Assembly (NCBI GenBank): GCA_049724395.1
Contig: JAUGWO010000207.1
Location: 1-64,000 of the forward strand
Direction: 5' to 3'
Origin: Spongospora subterranea f. sp. subterranea
Lineage: Eukaryota > Endomyxa: Phytomyxea > Phytomyxea > Plasmodiophorida
DNA: 64,000 nucleotides
Part shown: positions 1-10,630 of the stretch, piece after piece
Layout of the letters: each line of letters starts with the position of its first letter
How positions within the stretch are numbered: position 1 is the first letter of the stretch
Notes under the pieces: model-generated
What the model was told of the DNA's origin: nothing
The model's database searches: none
What the model saw: only the letters and a program-made list of their open reading frames with translations
Program-made: the position numbers and the translations under genes

Positions 1-553
1 ACATTACCATGTTCCAATTCCAGATGGCAAGTGATGCGAAGCAATGTCTATCGCAGGGAACGGTACATATATTGGGAAACAATACAAGCCCCTGGCCTTC
101 CAAAAAAAGGAAATACGAGTATGTGAAACATGCTACCAGATTGAGTGCCTCCAAAAAAACAAATGTGGCAAGATTGCCTGCTACATATGCAGTGAAGCTC
201 ACATGGCCGACTCATGCCCAAAGAAGAATAAGGATGAGCCTAAGTGCATTACATGCCAGGAAGAGGGACATTGGGCCATCCAATGCCCATGGCGTTACCT
301 GTAAATCAAGATTCAATAAAGCAAATATGACAAAGGGCCACAAAAAGATGAGCAAAATGCAAATTGAATTTACCTACACTGAAAGCCGCAGTTATGACAT
401 GCTGAAGGAGTACACAAAGACTGGCAGATTGTGGTTTGTTTCATTATACAGGAAGGCCAAGATCTTATATTGCACCCCGAAATTAGATGCCGTCCCCTGC
501 GACAACCAATTCTTCGCATCACTCGATACCTGGAATTGGAACATGGTAAAATT
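1..553. repeat. Imperfect inverted repeat within the LINE 5' part
   Basis: Bases 1-125 match the reverse complement of about 440-553. Shared blocks include TTACCATGTTCCAATTCCAG, AGTGATGCGAAG, TCGCAGGG.ACGG and the short string CTTGGCCTTCC/CCTGGCCTTCC. The two arms are separated by about 315 bp containing the zinc knuckles. Whether this is family-typical or a peculiarity of this copy cannot be told from one copy. Confidence 0.8.
44..304 (+). CDS. LINE ORF1 remnant with two CCHC zinc knuckles
   Basis: This 86-codon frame carries a CX2CX3HX4C motif and a classic CX2CX4HX4C motif, the nucleic-acid-binding knuckles usual in ORF1 proteins of many LINEs. It is preceded by a cysteine cluster (CETC..C...C). 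A stop lies just upstream in the same frame, so the piece is a C-terminal fragment or the start of a shortened ORF1. The ORF2 frame is also open across it, but only by chance overlap, since its translation there looks non-coding. Confidence 0.7.
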   Translation: MSIAGNGTYIGKQYKPLAFQKKEIRVCETCYQIECLQKNKCGKIACYICSEAHMADSCPKKNKDEPKCITCQEEGHWAIQCPWRYL

Positions 554-3500
554 GTTTCCAATTAGGGTGTGGTTGAATGTAAAACGTGGGAAAAAACCAA
601 ATAACAGCAAAGTATGGAAAACAAGTGAAAACAAAACACTGGAACAATCAACACCATACAGTGGCGGAAACAGCAAAGGACTCCATACATCATGCATGGT
701 GGAGATAAAGAATACGAAATACGTATTTAGAGATGTCATCGGAATAGGAAACTGCGCTTTCGAGGCGATCAGAGCATCAGGAGCGATCCCGAATATGACA
801 GTGCAAAACCTACGAAAGGAAATATGTGAATTCGCTAGAAATCCTGAGCAAGGAAGAACCATTGCTAAAAAATTAAAACCCTATATAGGATCGCTGCCAA
901 ACAATGACAGCATAGGATTGGATGAATATCTGAATATAATGAGTATCGATAGACAATGGGGAGGGTTGTTCGAACTCACCATAGCTGCATACAAATTTAA
1001 AATGAACATAATAGTAGTAAGTCAGACGAATCCAACGCTCATAACAGATATACAGAAATGGATAGAGAACACGTTACCAAAGTCACGTGATGTAACACCA
1101 TGGACCAAAACAATTTACTTGTTACATCACAAGCATGGGAAACCATCAACACCAATGAGACATCAAGACTTGAACCATTATGGGACCCTTTTCCCTATAG
1201 AAACAACGGCTAGTGAATGGAATAATAGCGGTATGATGACACCAGACAAATGTGACCTTTACATTGATCAGTACAAATTATCAAACAAAACAGACAGCTC
1301 AGCAACGCAAAATGTTAGAAATGATAATTCCAAACAGCAATTTATGATAAAACCATCGCTAGACAAAACGATGAGACACGATAAAAACATAAATCCGAAA
1401 AGGCACCGATCATGCGACGATTCCGACGACCAACCCACTCAACGTGCCAAATATGAAAAACATCAAACGCACTCTAAACAAATCTGCACAAAAAAGCGAA
1501 CATTGCTGATAGATAAGGACGGCACTGAAACGCAGTATAAAAGACGGCTTACCAACAGCGAGCGCCAATGCAAAGAAGTTGCAGACAATGAAACAGCGCG
1601 AAAAACAGCCTCAAAACAGACACCAACAAGCCAGATGAGCCACTACGAACTCACCAAATTGATCGGAAATATACTAGAACCAGACAACAAGGAAGACAAT
1701 ATAGCAGACACATCGGACAAAAACCTGAACGGAACTAAAACACACAAACGGCAGATGAAAATAACTCAATATTTCATGAAAACCAATACCAAAACCAGAA
1801 AAATAAGAACAACCAGGAGCTTAAAAATCGCTCAATGGAACGCCTGCTCCCTAAGCGAACAAAAATCAAAAGAACTGTCTCGATTTGCTAACACCAACCG
1901 CGTCGATGTAATATGTATATCAGAACTTCACCATAGACGCCAAGTAGACGATTTCCCAAACCACGAAGCCGATGACCGGTACACCCAAGCTGGAATTTTT
2001 TGGAGGGACCATGTAAATGTAGATGTGATGCGCATTCCTGCAATACAAACGTTTGGGAACGACGGAATCATGACACAAATAGTAAAAATATATAGTGAAA
2101 TGATATTAATTCACATATATATACCACCGGATATAGATCGAAATACTAGAAAAACATATTGGAAACAAATCGGCAAATTCGTAGAAATGCGAGATGAACC
2201 GATACTTCTAACAGGTGACCTCAACACCAAAGATAGACGGTTTGGAATCCACCATGACGAAACTCACAAATACCTAGACAGCATATTGGAAGAATGCAAA
2301 TTGATGAACAACCCGGAACGCCCAACAAGAGGAAACAACTCATTAGATATCACCATTGCCAATCGACAGATGGCAAAGGAGATCTTACAATGGGACGTGC
2401 ACGCAGAGCTAGGCAGTGACCATTCACCGACAACAATAGATACTACAATTAGAAGAAAATCGACGCAAAGGATTCCCCCTAGCCGTAAAAGAATACAACG
2501 AATTGACACACGAGCGACAACGAAAGCGTTAGAAGAGGAACTGCAGAATGTTGAAAGCAAGAACATGGGACTAACAGCTTTCATTGACCTATTGCAAAAT
2601 AGCATTAAGCACAAATATGTTAGACAGAATAGATGCAAATTCTGGACCACGAAACTCAAAATTGCGTTAAACTTGCGAAATAAACTCAAGCGCAAACACC
2701 AGGAAGCCATACTGAAATGCAAAAGCCAGCAATTTATTGCACGGCAGCACACCGAAATGCGAAAAGCGGAAATATCATTGAGGAAACAATTTCAGAAAGC
2801 GAAAAATGCAAGCCTTAGAACGGAAGTTAAACAGGCATGTATGGACGAAACAGGAGCCAAAATATGGAGCCTGGTAAAGAAGATAAGTCCTCAAACCAAC
2901 AAACGGAGACGAAAGTACGAAACACAGAAAGTTGATGCAAAAGATGAAGCGGAAAAAATAGCTGACAGTTTTGAGGCAATCTACAGCGAAGCAGACCTTA
3001 ACCTCAATGAGCATGAACAGCGTGAACACGATCTACTCATTGAAAAACTATGGAAAGAGAGAATCTCTCAACCACCGGAAAAGATTACTTTGAGAGAGCT
3101 AGAAAGGGCAGTTGTTAAGGCCAATAGGAAATCAGCAGGAGGAATTGATGGAATACCGAATAGTCTCATCAAAGAATTATGCAAAAATGATATGAACAAA
3201 TACGCGTTGCTGAATTCAATTAATAACGATATTATAGATTTAGGATACTTCCCACAAGATATGAAAATAGCGAAAATCAGACCATTACCTAAAGATAAAC
3301 CAGGTGAATATAGACCGATATCATTATTGCCTAATATAGCCAAACTGGTAGAAGGGATTATTGAACACAGAATAAGACACCAAGCGGAAAAGCACATACC
3401 TGATAACCAATTCGGGTGCAGACCCGCTCATAGTACTACGCATGCATTGTTAAGATTGCTGCATAATGCAGGATTAGCAGCTGCTAAAGAACAACAATTC

Positions 3501-5240
3501 GCCCTAATTGTATATGACTTTATGAAAGCCTTTGACAGAGTACAGAGAACACTACTAGTACGAAAGATGAGAAATATGGGAATAGACTCATACCTAATAT
3601 TATTGATCGACCAATGGTTGACAAAGCGAATATTCCACGTGTGCCACAGGAAAAATATTACAGAGCCGCATTATCAAGAGAACGGAATCCCTCAAGGATC
3701 CAGTATTAGCGTCTTATTATGGATTATATATATCTACGATGCACCAATAGAAACGGTCAATAGTAATGTTTATGTAGATGATACCACACAATGGGCAACA
3801 GATTCAACCAAATGGGAAGTAAAAAATCAACTGAGGGCAGAGAGTTCAAAGCTGCAAAGCTGGTGCACAGCAAACCACATTAAGATACAATGGCTGAAAA
3901 CCCACTTATTATTCAATGAACATGCTCATAGAGACCAAATAACTGTCAACGAGCATAAAATCAAAACAACAGACACAATCAAGTATTTAGGGGCAACCTT
4001 AAGAGCAAATGATGAGAATCACCACTCAACAATCAAAATCGATCTCAAAGAAGTAGCAAAGGACATTAAAACCAGATGCAAATTAATGAGAGGGCTACGA
4101 AAATATGGAATTCCAGTTTCGACCTTTCAAAAAATATGTCGAGGATTCATAGGCGGAAAACTCAATTACTACCTGCCATGGCTTGCAGCGGAAATACACC
4201 AAACCATGAAGACCACTCTGAACCCGATGGAAATTGCATATAGAGACTATATGAGAACATATACAGGATGTTTCCCATCGACACCAATCCCATTATTACA
4301 TGCGATATCACGATTCCCATTATTAAAGGATAGAATAATCACAGAGACAACAATTACAGTACTTTCAGCACAGGCAAATGGCACATTATTAGGAAGTGAA
4401 TATGCTGCCTGGAATGGAGATGGCGATGGATGGACCCCATTAGGGGAGGTATGGAAAGCACTCAAAGAGAGAGTACCTGACACATATGATGCAGTTCATA
4501 CTAGGACTGATATACCAGCACGAATATTGGAGGGATTATATAAGGTTAAATACCATTCCTCAAATAGGGAAAAAGCAATCAAAAAACACAAAAAAGGAAA
4601 GCTATTGCCGACAAACCCAGATATCGAACTATGGACAGATGGGAGTTTTAATAAGGATGTTGGCGGAGGAGCGGCAGCTCTGCTAATTGATTATACAAAT
4701 AGAGATGAAAAAGGCGAGACCAACGAAGAGATAATTACCGTTAAACTAGGAACAGAAGTGACATCATCATATGAATGTGAGATTATTGCACTGAATAGTG
4801 GACTAGATATAGCTGTAGACCAGAACTATGAGGGAAGACATATCCACATAATGACAGATTCCTTATCATGGATGAGTCAACTACAATCCTTACCGATAAA
4901 ACCAAGGAGAGTGAACGCTATCGTTGCGGAATGTGCAGATAAATTAGCGAAATTAACAAAAGAAAACATGGTGGATATACACTTTATACCAAGTCACGTG
5001 GAAAACGACAACAACAATGAAGACGAGATGAAAGTCCCCATAGGACACAGCGATGACATTGATCAACTAGCAAAGCAAGCATCGATGGACGGCGATGAAA
5101 TTCAACATGACCCATTTATATCATCGTTCAAACTGCATCTTAAGAAAGAGAGAGAGAAAACCTTAAAGATTACATCAAAGAACGAGTTCAAGCTAGCAGA
5201 TTCAAAGGATACCCAGAAAGGGATAAATTTAAGATATTAA
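327..5240 (+). CDS. LINE ORF2 polyprotein: OTU-like protease, endonuclease, RT, RNase H
   Basis: I place the start at the first Met after the ORF1 stop; the frame is open upstream to base 9. Numbering from base 9, the OTU-like domain spans about residues 238-393: nucleophile Cys249 in GIGNC, the WGG.FEL motif at 317-323 and the final His390 in NHYG. The usual Asp before GNC is missing. An apurinic-type endonuclease follows (about 603-810, with WNACS, SELH, GDLNTKD and GSDHS). The RT domain (about 1090-1270) has DFMKAFD, GIPQGSS and the catalytic YVDD. The RNase H (about 1540-1690) has TDGS, YECE and TDSL. Such proteins nick target DNA and copy their RNA at the site. The frame is lost in a GA-rich run near 5150 and stops at 5240. 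Confidence 0.93.
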   Translation: MTKGHKKMSKMQIEFTYTESRSYDMLKEYTKTGRLWFVSLYRKAKILYCTPKLDAVPCDNQFFASLDTWNWNMVKLFPIRVWLNVKRGKKPNNSKVWKTSENKTLEQSTPYSGGNSKGLHTSCMVEIKNTKYVFRDVIGIGNCAFEAIRASGAIPNMTVQNLRKEICEFARNPEQGRTIAKKLKPYIGSLPNNDSIGLDEYLNIMSIDRQWGGLFELTIAAYKFKMNIIVVSQTNPTLITDIQKWIENTLPKSRDVTPWTKTIYLLHHKHGKPSTPMRHQDLNHYGTLFPIETTASEWNNSGMMTPDKCDLYIDQYKLSNKTDSSATQNVRNDNSKQQFMIKPSLDKTMRHDKNINPKRHRSCDDSDDQPTQRAKYEKHQTHSKQICTKKRTLLIDKDGTETQYKRRLTNSERQCKEVADNETARKTASKQTPTSQMSHYELTKLIGNILEPDNKEDNIADTSDKNLNGTKTHKRQMKITQYFMKTNTKTRKIRTTRSLKIAQWNACSLSEQKSKELSRFANTNRVDVICISELHHRRQVDDFPNHEADDRYTQAGIFWRDHVNVDVMRIPAIQTFGNDGIMTQIVKIYSEMILIHIYIPPDIDRNTRKTYWKQIGKFVEMRDEPILLTGDLNTKDRRFGIHHDETHKYLDSILEECKLMNNPERPTRGNNSLDITIANRQMAKEILQWDVHAELGSDHSPTTIDTTIRRKSTQRIPPSRKRIQRIDTRATTKALEEELQNVESKNMGLTAFIDLLQNSIKHKYVRQNRCKFWTTKLKIALNLRNKLKRKHQEAILKCKSQQFIARQHTEMRKAEISLRKQFQKAKNASLRTEVKQACMDETGAKIWSLVKKISPQTNKRRRKYETQKVDAKDEAEKIADSFEAIYSEADLNLNEHEQREHDLLIEKLWKERISQPPEKITLRELERAVVKANRKSAGGIDGIPNSLIKELCKNDMNKYALLNSINNDIIDLGYFPQDMKIAKIRPLPKDKPGEYRPISLLPNIAKLVEGIIEHRIRHQAEKHIPDNQFGCRPAHSTTHALLRLLHNAGLAAAKEQQFALIVYDFMKAFDRVQRTLLVRKMRNMGIDSYLILLIDQWLTKRIFHVCHRKNITEPHYQENGIPQGSSISVLLWIIYIYDAPIETVNSNVYVDDTTQWATDSTKWEVKNQLRAESSKLQSWCTANHIKIQWLKTHLLFNEHAHRDQITVNEHKIKTTDTIKYLGATLRANDENHHSTIKIDLKEVAKDIKTRCKLMRGLRKYGIPVSTFQKICRGFIGGKLNYYLPWLAAEIHQTMKTTLNPMEIAYRDYMRTYTGCFPSTPIPLLHAISRFPLLKDRIITETTITVLSAQANGTLLGSEYAAWNGDGDGWTPLGEVWKALKERVPDTYDAVHTRTDIPARILEGLYKVKYHSSNREKAIKKHKKGKLLPTNPDIELWTDGSFNKDVGGGAAALLIDYTNRDEKGETNEEIITVKLGTEVTSSYECEIIALNSGLDIAVDQNYEGRHIHIMTDSLSWMSQLQSLPIKPRRVNAIVAECADKLAKLTKENMVDIHFIPSHVENDNNNEDEMKVPIGHSDDIDQLAKQASMDGDEIQHDPFISSFKLHLKKEREKTLKITSKNEFKLADSKDTQKGINLRY

Positions 5241-5680
5241 TGACGCTAAACGAAAGGAAGATTGAACCTACAACCCCGCTTCTCAACAGAGCAAGAACTG
5301 GGCACTCTTGTGCAAGAAATCACCTGAAGAACCTGAATATGGATGACAGCAACATATGCAGATGGTGTAATACGGAAATAGAGACGATTGAACATCAGGT
5401 GTTACACTGCAAGGCGTTACAAGGAAAGTTGAGTAAAGTCAGGAAAGAGTACAAAGGTTTGAACACCTCATCATTTGAAAATGCACTGTGGGAATACCCG
5501 CAAGAAATGAACAGGATCCTAGGAAGGGCAGTGAAAAGAGGTGCTACATCTAGAACCACAGGAACCCGAATCCGAATACACGAGCAGAAAATGCACTGCG
5601 GGAATACCCGCAAGAAATGAACAGGATCCTAAGAAGGGCAGACGGCGATCGAGACAGTGAGAGAGAGGAGGCAGCCTAGA
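5150..5680 (+). pseudogene. C-terminal tail of the LINE ORF2 in a shifted frame, with zinc motif
   Basis: Past an (AG)n-A(n) run near 5145-5160 the sensible reading moves to another frame, with KERVQASRFKGYPERDKF leading into the RTGHSCARNHL and CRWC...EHQVLHC zinc motif typical of LINE C termini. Frame 1 over the same bases reads as noise and stops at 5240, so I interpret one small indel in the GA run. A 55-bp segment is then repeated 110 bp downstream, and only the second copy reads to a plausible C terminus ending at 5680. Confidence 0.7.
5477..5641 (+). repeat. Direct duplication of a 55-bp ORF2 segment, offset 110 bp
   Basis: Bases 5477-5531 recur at 5587-5641 with about three mismatches, both coding EYPQEMNRIL in their best frame. 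The copies are in different frames relative to the upstream ORF. This looks like a local duplication after insertion or during reverse transcription. Confidence 0.85.
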
Positions 5681-6111
5681 TAAATATTTTCCGAAGAGGA
5701 GTAAAACCTCGATAAAAAATCAGCTACCTAACCGTAGCGAAGAGGTGCTACCTCTCTAAATACAGGCCGAAGAGGAGGACAACCTCTATGCAAAAACCGA
5801 GCTGTCTAGTAAGGATGCGACCTGGTTAGGCCAAAGGGTGTTCCTTAGGGAATTTTTAGTGTCCCGGATACAGAGTTTTCCGGGTACGTTTTTTAGTTGG
5901 GACGGAATATGTAGGACTATTCTAACCCCACACTACCCTTTGCGTCGACCAAAATGCTGAACTACCGGCGAAGGTCTATATTTCGGGTGCGAGCCTGATA
6001 CTGGGAGGAGCTTCTGAGACGCGAGTCGAAGAAACGAATCTTGGCCCAATAGCCGTGGGACCGGCCGACCTGCATGAAAAGTGCAAACTCAATCACAAAA
6101 AAAAAAAAAAA

Positions 6112-6659
6112 CACTACCGGCAACTACTTTCACCACAGAATCTGGAGCCATGAGAAGGCCATGACCAAAATTTTGCGAAAAGCAGAAAAAGCAGGCTGCA
6201 TTATCTAGATATGTCTAATCTTTACTGGGTCTGACCACATGGCCATAATGAATGTGGAAGAGTGAGCTGCTTGCAGTGAACTCGAAACTCTGGATAGGCA
6301 ATGTAATCGAGTGGGGGCAGGTCCATTCGGTATGGTCGTAGGACAGGTTATGTTGCTGAAAGCTGGTCTAATAGGTTCCTTCATTGGCTACCCAAGCTAC
6401 TTGTAGCGGCCAGGCGGAAGTAGGGAAAACCTGGTAGTACACAGGATTACCCGACCCATAAGAACCCGCGAACCTTGTATACCATACCATACCTGGTGGA
6501 TCTTATGTTCCAAAAGACAGAAATGTTTCTTGAAGTTACCCATTTCCTTCACGAAACAAAACCAGGTCGGAATGCCACAGATTCCAGGAAACCTCAACCC
6601 GAGGTGAGACAACGCCCGGCGTCAGAAAAAAACGTTAAGAATCAGAAAGGAAAGTTCTT
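6112..6659. other. Spacer between LINE and Gypsy fossil, no supported gene
   Basis: Only short frames occur. The 5' part of the following Gypsy fossil (leader and gag) may lie here but is too decayed to recognise. Confidence 0.5.
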
Positions 6660-9600
6660 ACGTTGGTGTTGCGGTTTTGGTTAAACACAAAGACAAAATG
6701 AAAGTTTTGTTTGAGAATAAACCATACAGCGATGGACAGTATATGAGGATTTGTCGGATTGGAGTTGCTAGCATAGAGAGCCAACAGAACGGTGATCTTT
6801 ATGTCAGGACTACGACAGGATCCAACAGTAGTGATTTCTACAAAGTGTCAGAAATGCACGAACCGTCAAATGCAGACAAACAGTTGAGTGGTAGAGTGTC
6901 GACTGCAGTAATGATATTTCCAGGGTTATTAGACAGTGGTACCCAGTCGACAGTTATACCGATGAGCATTGCCAAGAAAGCGCAGAGGCTCGATGATAAA
7001 ATCGGTATAAGGAAACTGGCAAAGGCAATTAAGTTAATATTGCCAGATAAGACAGTGGCGGAAGCAACACATGAGATGTTGGCTGATCTGACCCTGTATA
7101 CAGCAACGGGCGAACTGATCATTCGGAACCGGAGATGTTTGCTGTGGGATTTCACCATTAGATGAAATATTGCTAGGTGAAGATTTGTTGAAAGAGCTGG
7201 GGATAAATCCTAAGGATGCTCGAGAGTCGCTAATTCTAAAGAAGACATTAGGCGCCAACAATGAGGATAATATCAGTCATTGGGATTTGTACAACGATGA
7301 TGATATTATTATTGGGGAAGATTTCCCAGAAGACAGTTTGAAGTCAATGGAAGACATAATGTCTCATGCTATTGATAACGGATTGCCTATAGAATGGCAA
7401 AGTCGACTAAGGAAGTTGATATGGAAGTATCAAACTGTTTGGAGAAAGTCGCTGGGACCTGATCCACCTGCAAATGTCACTCCTTTCGTAACGAACTTGA
7501 GGGAAGGAGTTGAACCTGTTAGGTGCAAATCCCGACGGTACAGCAAGGAACATAGTGAGTTCCTGGAGACATTTGTCACCCTTCTGGAGAAATATGGATT
7601 GGTTTATGAAAACTACAATTGTGAGTGGGCCTCTCCGGTTGTGGTGGTCAGAAAACCCGGTGGTAAAGGATTACGTATGGTGGTTGATTTGCGAGAAGTC
7701 AAACGCTCTATGCAAGGCAACTGCATGGCCCATGCCGTTTCTTGAATCAATCGTCAAGCATTTGGGTGGCTCCAAATATTGGTTTTCTCTAGACGCTTTC
7801 AAAGGTTTCTGGAGGATGCCACTTGACGCCGATTGCAAAGAAATGACTGATCGAGGGGTTTACACTCCAACGAGATCCATTCAGGGAGCACTGAATTCTG
7901 CCACACAGTTCCAAGCTAGAATGCATGAGATATATAGGGAACTGCTGTATCAATCATTGATAATATGGATTGATGACATATTGGGACACGCAGACACTCA
8001 AGAGAAGTGGTTCCAGGTGTTAGAAACGACACTTAAATTGGCACAGGAACACGATATCAAATTCAACTTAGAGAAGTGTGAATTGTTCCAGATTAAGGCC
8101 AAATTCTGTGGAAGAATATTCACTCCTGAGGGTGTGAGGCATGATCCGGCAGAGTTGAGGCATTGGTAAATATGCAGAAGCCAACGACAGCGCGAGACTT
8201 GCAAGAGTTTGTTATGGCTATTCATTGGATGAGTAGAGCCATTCCAGATTATAATAGATTAGTTCTGCCATTGCAGAATATCTATGAAAACGCAATGAAA
8301 GGTCAGCCGAAAATGACCAAATCGGTGGCCAAGGGAATTTCATTGAACGCGTTTGGTTGGAATGCAGTTCATGATGAAGCATTCAGCAGTATGAAGGCTG
8401 CGATCAGTTGACGAACTCAGCTGAACTATCCAGACGAGGATATGGTTCAATGTGTGTTCACTGATGCGAGTCAATATCATAGTTCTGGTATGGTGACACA
8501 GATTCCACATGAGGATGTTGGGAAACTGCCGTTCCATGATCAGAGACATGAACCGTTGGGATTCTGCGGACACAGATTCCATGGATCAGAATTGAACTGG
8601 TCCACGCCAGATAAGGAAGCATTCGCTATCTGGGACACAGTTAGGAAATTGGACTATTTAGTTCAATCTTCTAAACCCTTTCTGCTTTTTAAGGATCATA
8701 GGAATTTGACTTCCATGTATAATCCTGAAAAGTGCACGAAGCAAGCTGGGGAACGCTTGGAAAGATGGGGTATGGATCTCAGATCATTTAGATTCAACAT
8801 CGAACATATATCAGGAGACATGAATGTCTGGGCTGATATGATGACTCGATGGGGGGCTGCATTATCAAAATCAGACATTGATAATGGCCAGCAGGGATCT
8901 GGATGCGGTTCTGAGATATGCAATAGGATTACAGTTAATCGTCGTTCTCAAAGGAGTAATGAATCGATAACTGATGAATCTGAGCATGTTGAGAATGATA
9001 TCGATCATGATGCTAGGATAGACCCAACTGATGCATCACTTGGACCTCAAAACTTCAAGTGTAAGAGTCGCGCCGGGTGGGATGAGACGAGTTAGACAAC
9101 CGCTGTAGGCAACAAACAGTGTGTATTAAAGGTACACTGAATCAGATGATTCGACAATGAATGTCAAATCATCTGACATTCCAACGTCCAGGAAGTAACG
9201 ATGACTCACTTATCCGGAAATAGAGGCGGGACTTAAGGTGATATCATGACATCAAGGATCAATTTCGGACTCAACCCATGAGTAAGTTGGTGTGGCCAAC
9301 TGTTGATGAGATTACTCAAAAGCAGAGTAATTGGATTAAAAGTCGAGACAGGGATTCCTTAATCTTGAATTCAGATGGGTTGTTGCTAAATCACTCAGAC
9401 AAAGTGGTTATCCCAGATGAATGTGACAACCTAAAGACTAAATTGTGTGCTTGCCCATGTTGGGGCAAATTGTGAACATTATGGAATCAATGTAGTACTC
9501 AAACTACTACAAGAACAATTTCATCTGGAAATCGATGATCGATGATGTCACGTCTATATGTAACTTGTGTTTACATTGCATTCCTACCAGAGGAAGGAAG

Positions 9601-10459
9601 AGAATCCCACGACCTTTTGGTGAAGCATGTCATGGAACTAGACCAAATCAAGTATTGCACTTTGATTTCATGTATATAATGCCTAGAGTGAAAGGATCAT
9701 ATCATGAGTTTGAATGGGTTCTAGTTATTGTAGATGACTTGTCAGGTTTGGTTCACCTGACACCAGCAGTGACTCCTGATACGGAGACGACTGTTGATGC
9801 GTTGATGGAATGGCGATCAAAGTTTGGAACATCAGAGGTGTATGTTTCAGATCAAGCTTCTTACTTTCTATCAGAAGGAATGAGGAGCTTTGCCGAGAAA
9901 GCGGATGTGGAACAATATTAGACCACAGAGTATATTCACTATCCTAACGTGACAGTTGAGGTTGTGAATAAGGCACTGACGTCTTTATTTCATGCTCTGA
10001 TTTCAGAGTTGAGGTGGAATAAAGAGGATTGGCCATGGTTGTTGAAAGCAATAGAACATGCTATGAACCATCGACCAAAGAAGAGACTGGGTGAAAAGCA
10101 CCAGTAACGGTTCATACGGGATTAAAGAGTGATAATCCGCTGGAACTTATCTTCAAAAAGCCTGGAGAGAACCTGGGTAAATGTCAGATGACAACAGAAC
10201 AAATTGTCAGCAGAACTGAGACATTAGAGAGTGCTATGGAACAGCTGCACAAAGGAGTTGGGGCTATTACGAGTTCTGAACGGACCCAGAATCGTAAGTT
10301 GCCAAAGACAAGGAAACCTCGGCAATGACCAAATTTTGGTTTCGGAGATTTCGTCTTATGTAGCCTTGATGTTGAGAAGTCTGGGCAAAAGCTCTACCAG
10401 AGATGGAGAGGGCCATATCAGATTGTTGAGGATAACAATGGATATGTGTTTACTGTCAT
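6660..10459 (+). mobile_element. Ty3/Gypsy retrotransposon fossil (element A), broken
   Basis: Parts in order: aspartic protease (LDSGTQ motif near 6.93 kb), reverse transcriptase (about 7.5-8.2 kb, active site WIDD), RNase H (about 8.4-8.9 kb) and integrase core (about 9.5-10.1 kb). A 5' LTR and gag are not recognised. The RT wording resembles Gypsy elements I know from oomycetes and some zoosporic fungi. It is broken, with roughly eight or more breaks, and is interrupted at its right by element B; a short right-hand piece seems to resume after 15485. It is older than element B, which lies inside it. Confidence 0.85.
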
Positions 10460-10630
10460 TGTACTGCAGCCAGCCCTTAGGACAGTCCTCTGTACTCTCA
10501 GTCCTATAACGACAAGACTATGTCCGTGTATAATAAAGGACTCTGATTAGGAGCTCTTTAGAACTGTGTAAAACCTTTGTTTTACAGACCTTTACCTATA
10601 CCGCTGGCTTTACTTTCTAAAGTCAGTACA
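10460..10630 (+). repeat. 5' LTR of element B
   Basis: 171 bp beginning TGTACTGCAG and ending GTCAGTACA, so the ends form a short TGTAC/GTACA inverted repeat. It contains a TATAATAAA-like box at about position 70. Confidence 0.92.

Larger units (their letters stand above)
1..6111 (+). mobile_element. Non-LTR retrotransposon (LINE) with OTU-like domain, 5' end cut by window
   Basis: The element shows zinc knuckles, an OTU-like protease domain, an AP-type endonuclease, reverse transcriptase, RNase H and a C-terminal CCHC zinc motif in that order, then about 430 bp of 3' UTR ending in a run of 14 A at about 6098-6111. The order endonuclease-RT-RNase H is that of I/Jockey-like LINE groups; an OTU-like peptidase in a LINE is uncommon. 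The main frame is open for about 1,640 codons, so the copy is recent, but the tail has one frame change near 5150 and a 110-bp duplication. Exact clade is not assigned. No target-site duplication could be judged because the left end is outside the window. Confidence 0.93.

Noticed and set aside
5238-5243. TAATGA stop-start overlap between the LINE main frame and the following frame, as in coupled translation of some LINEs
   Set aside because: The downstream frame reads sensibly well before the overlap (KERVQASRFKGYPERDKF), so a small indel near 5150 explains it better than a designed stop-restart.
6200-6260. GSDHMAI-like string suggesting a second LINE endonuclease piece
   Set aside because: An isolated short match with no supporting motif on either side.
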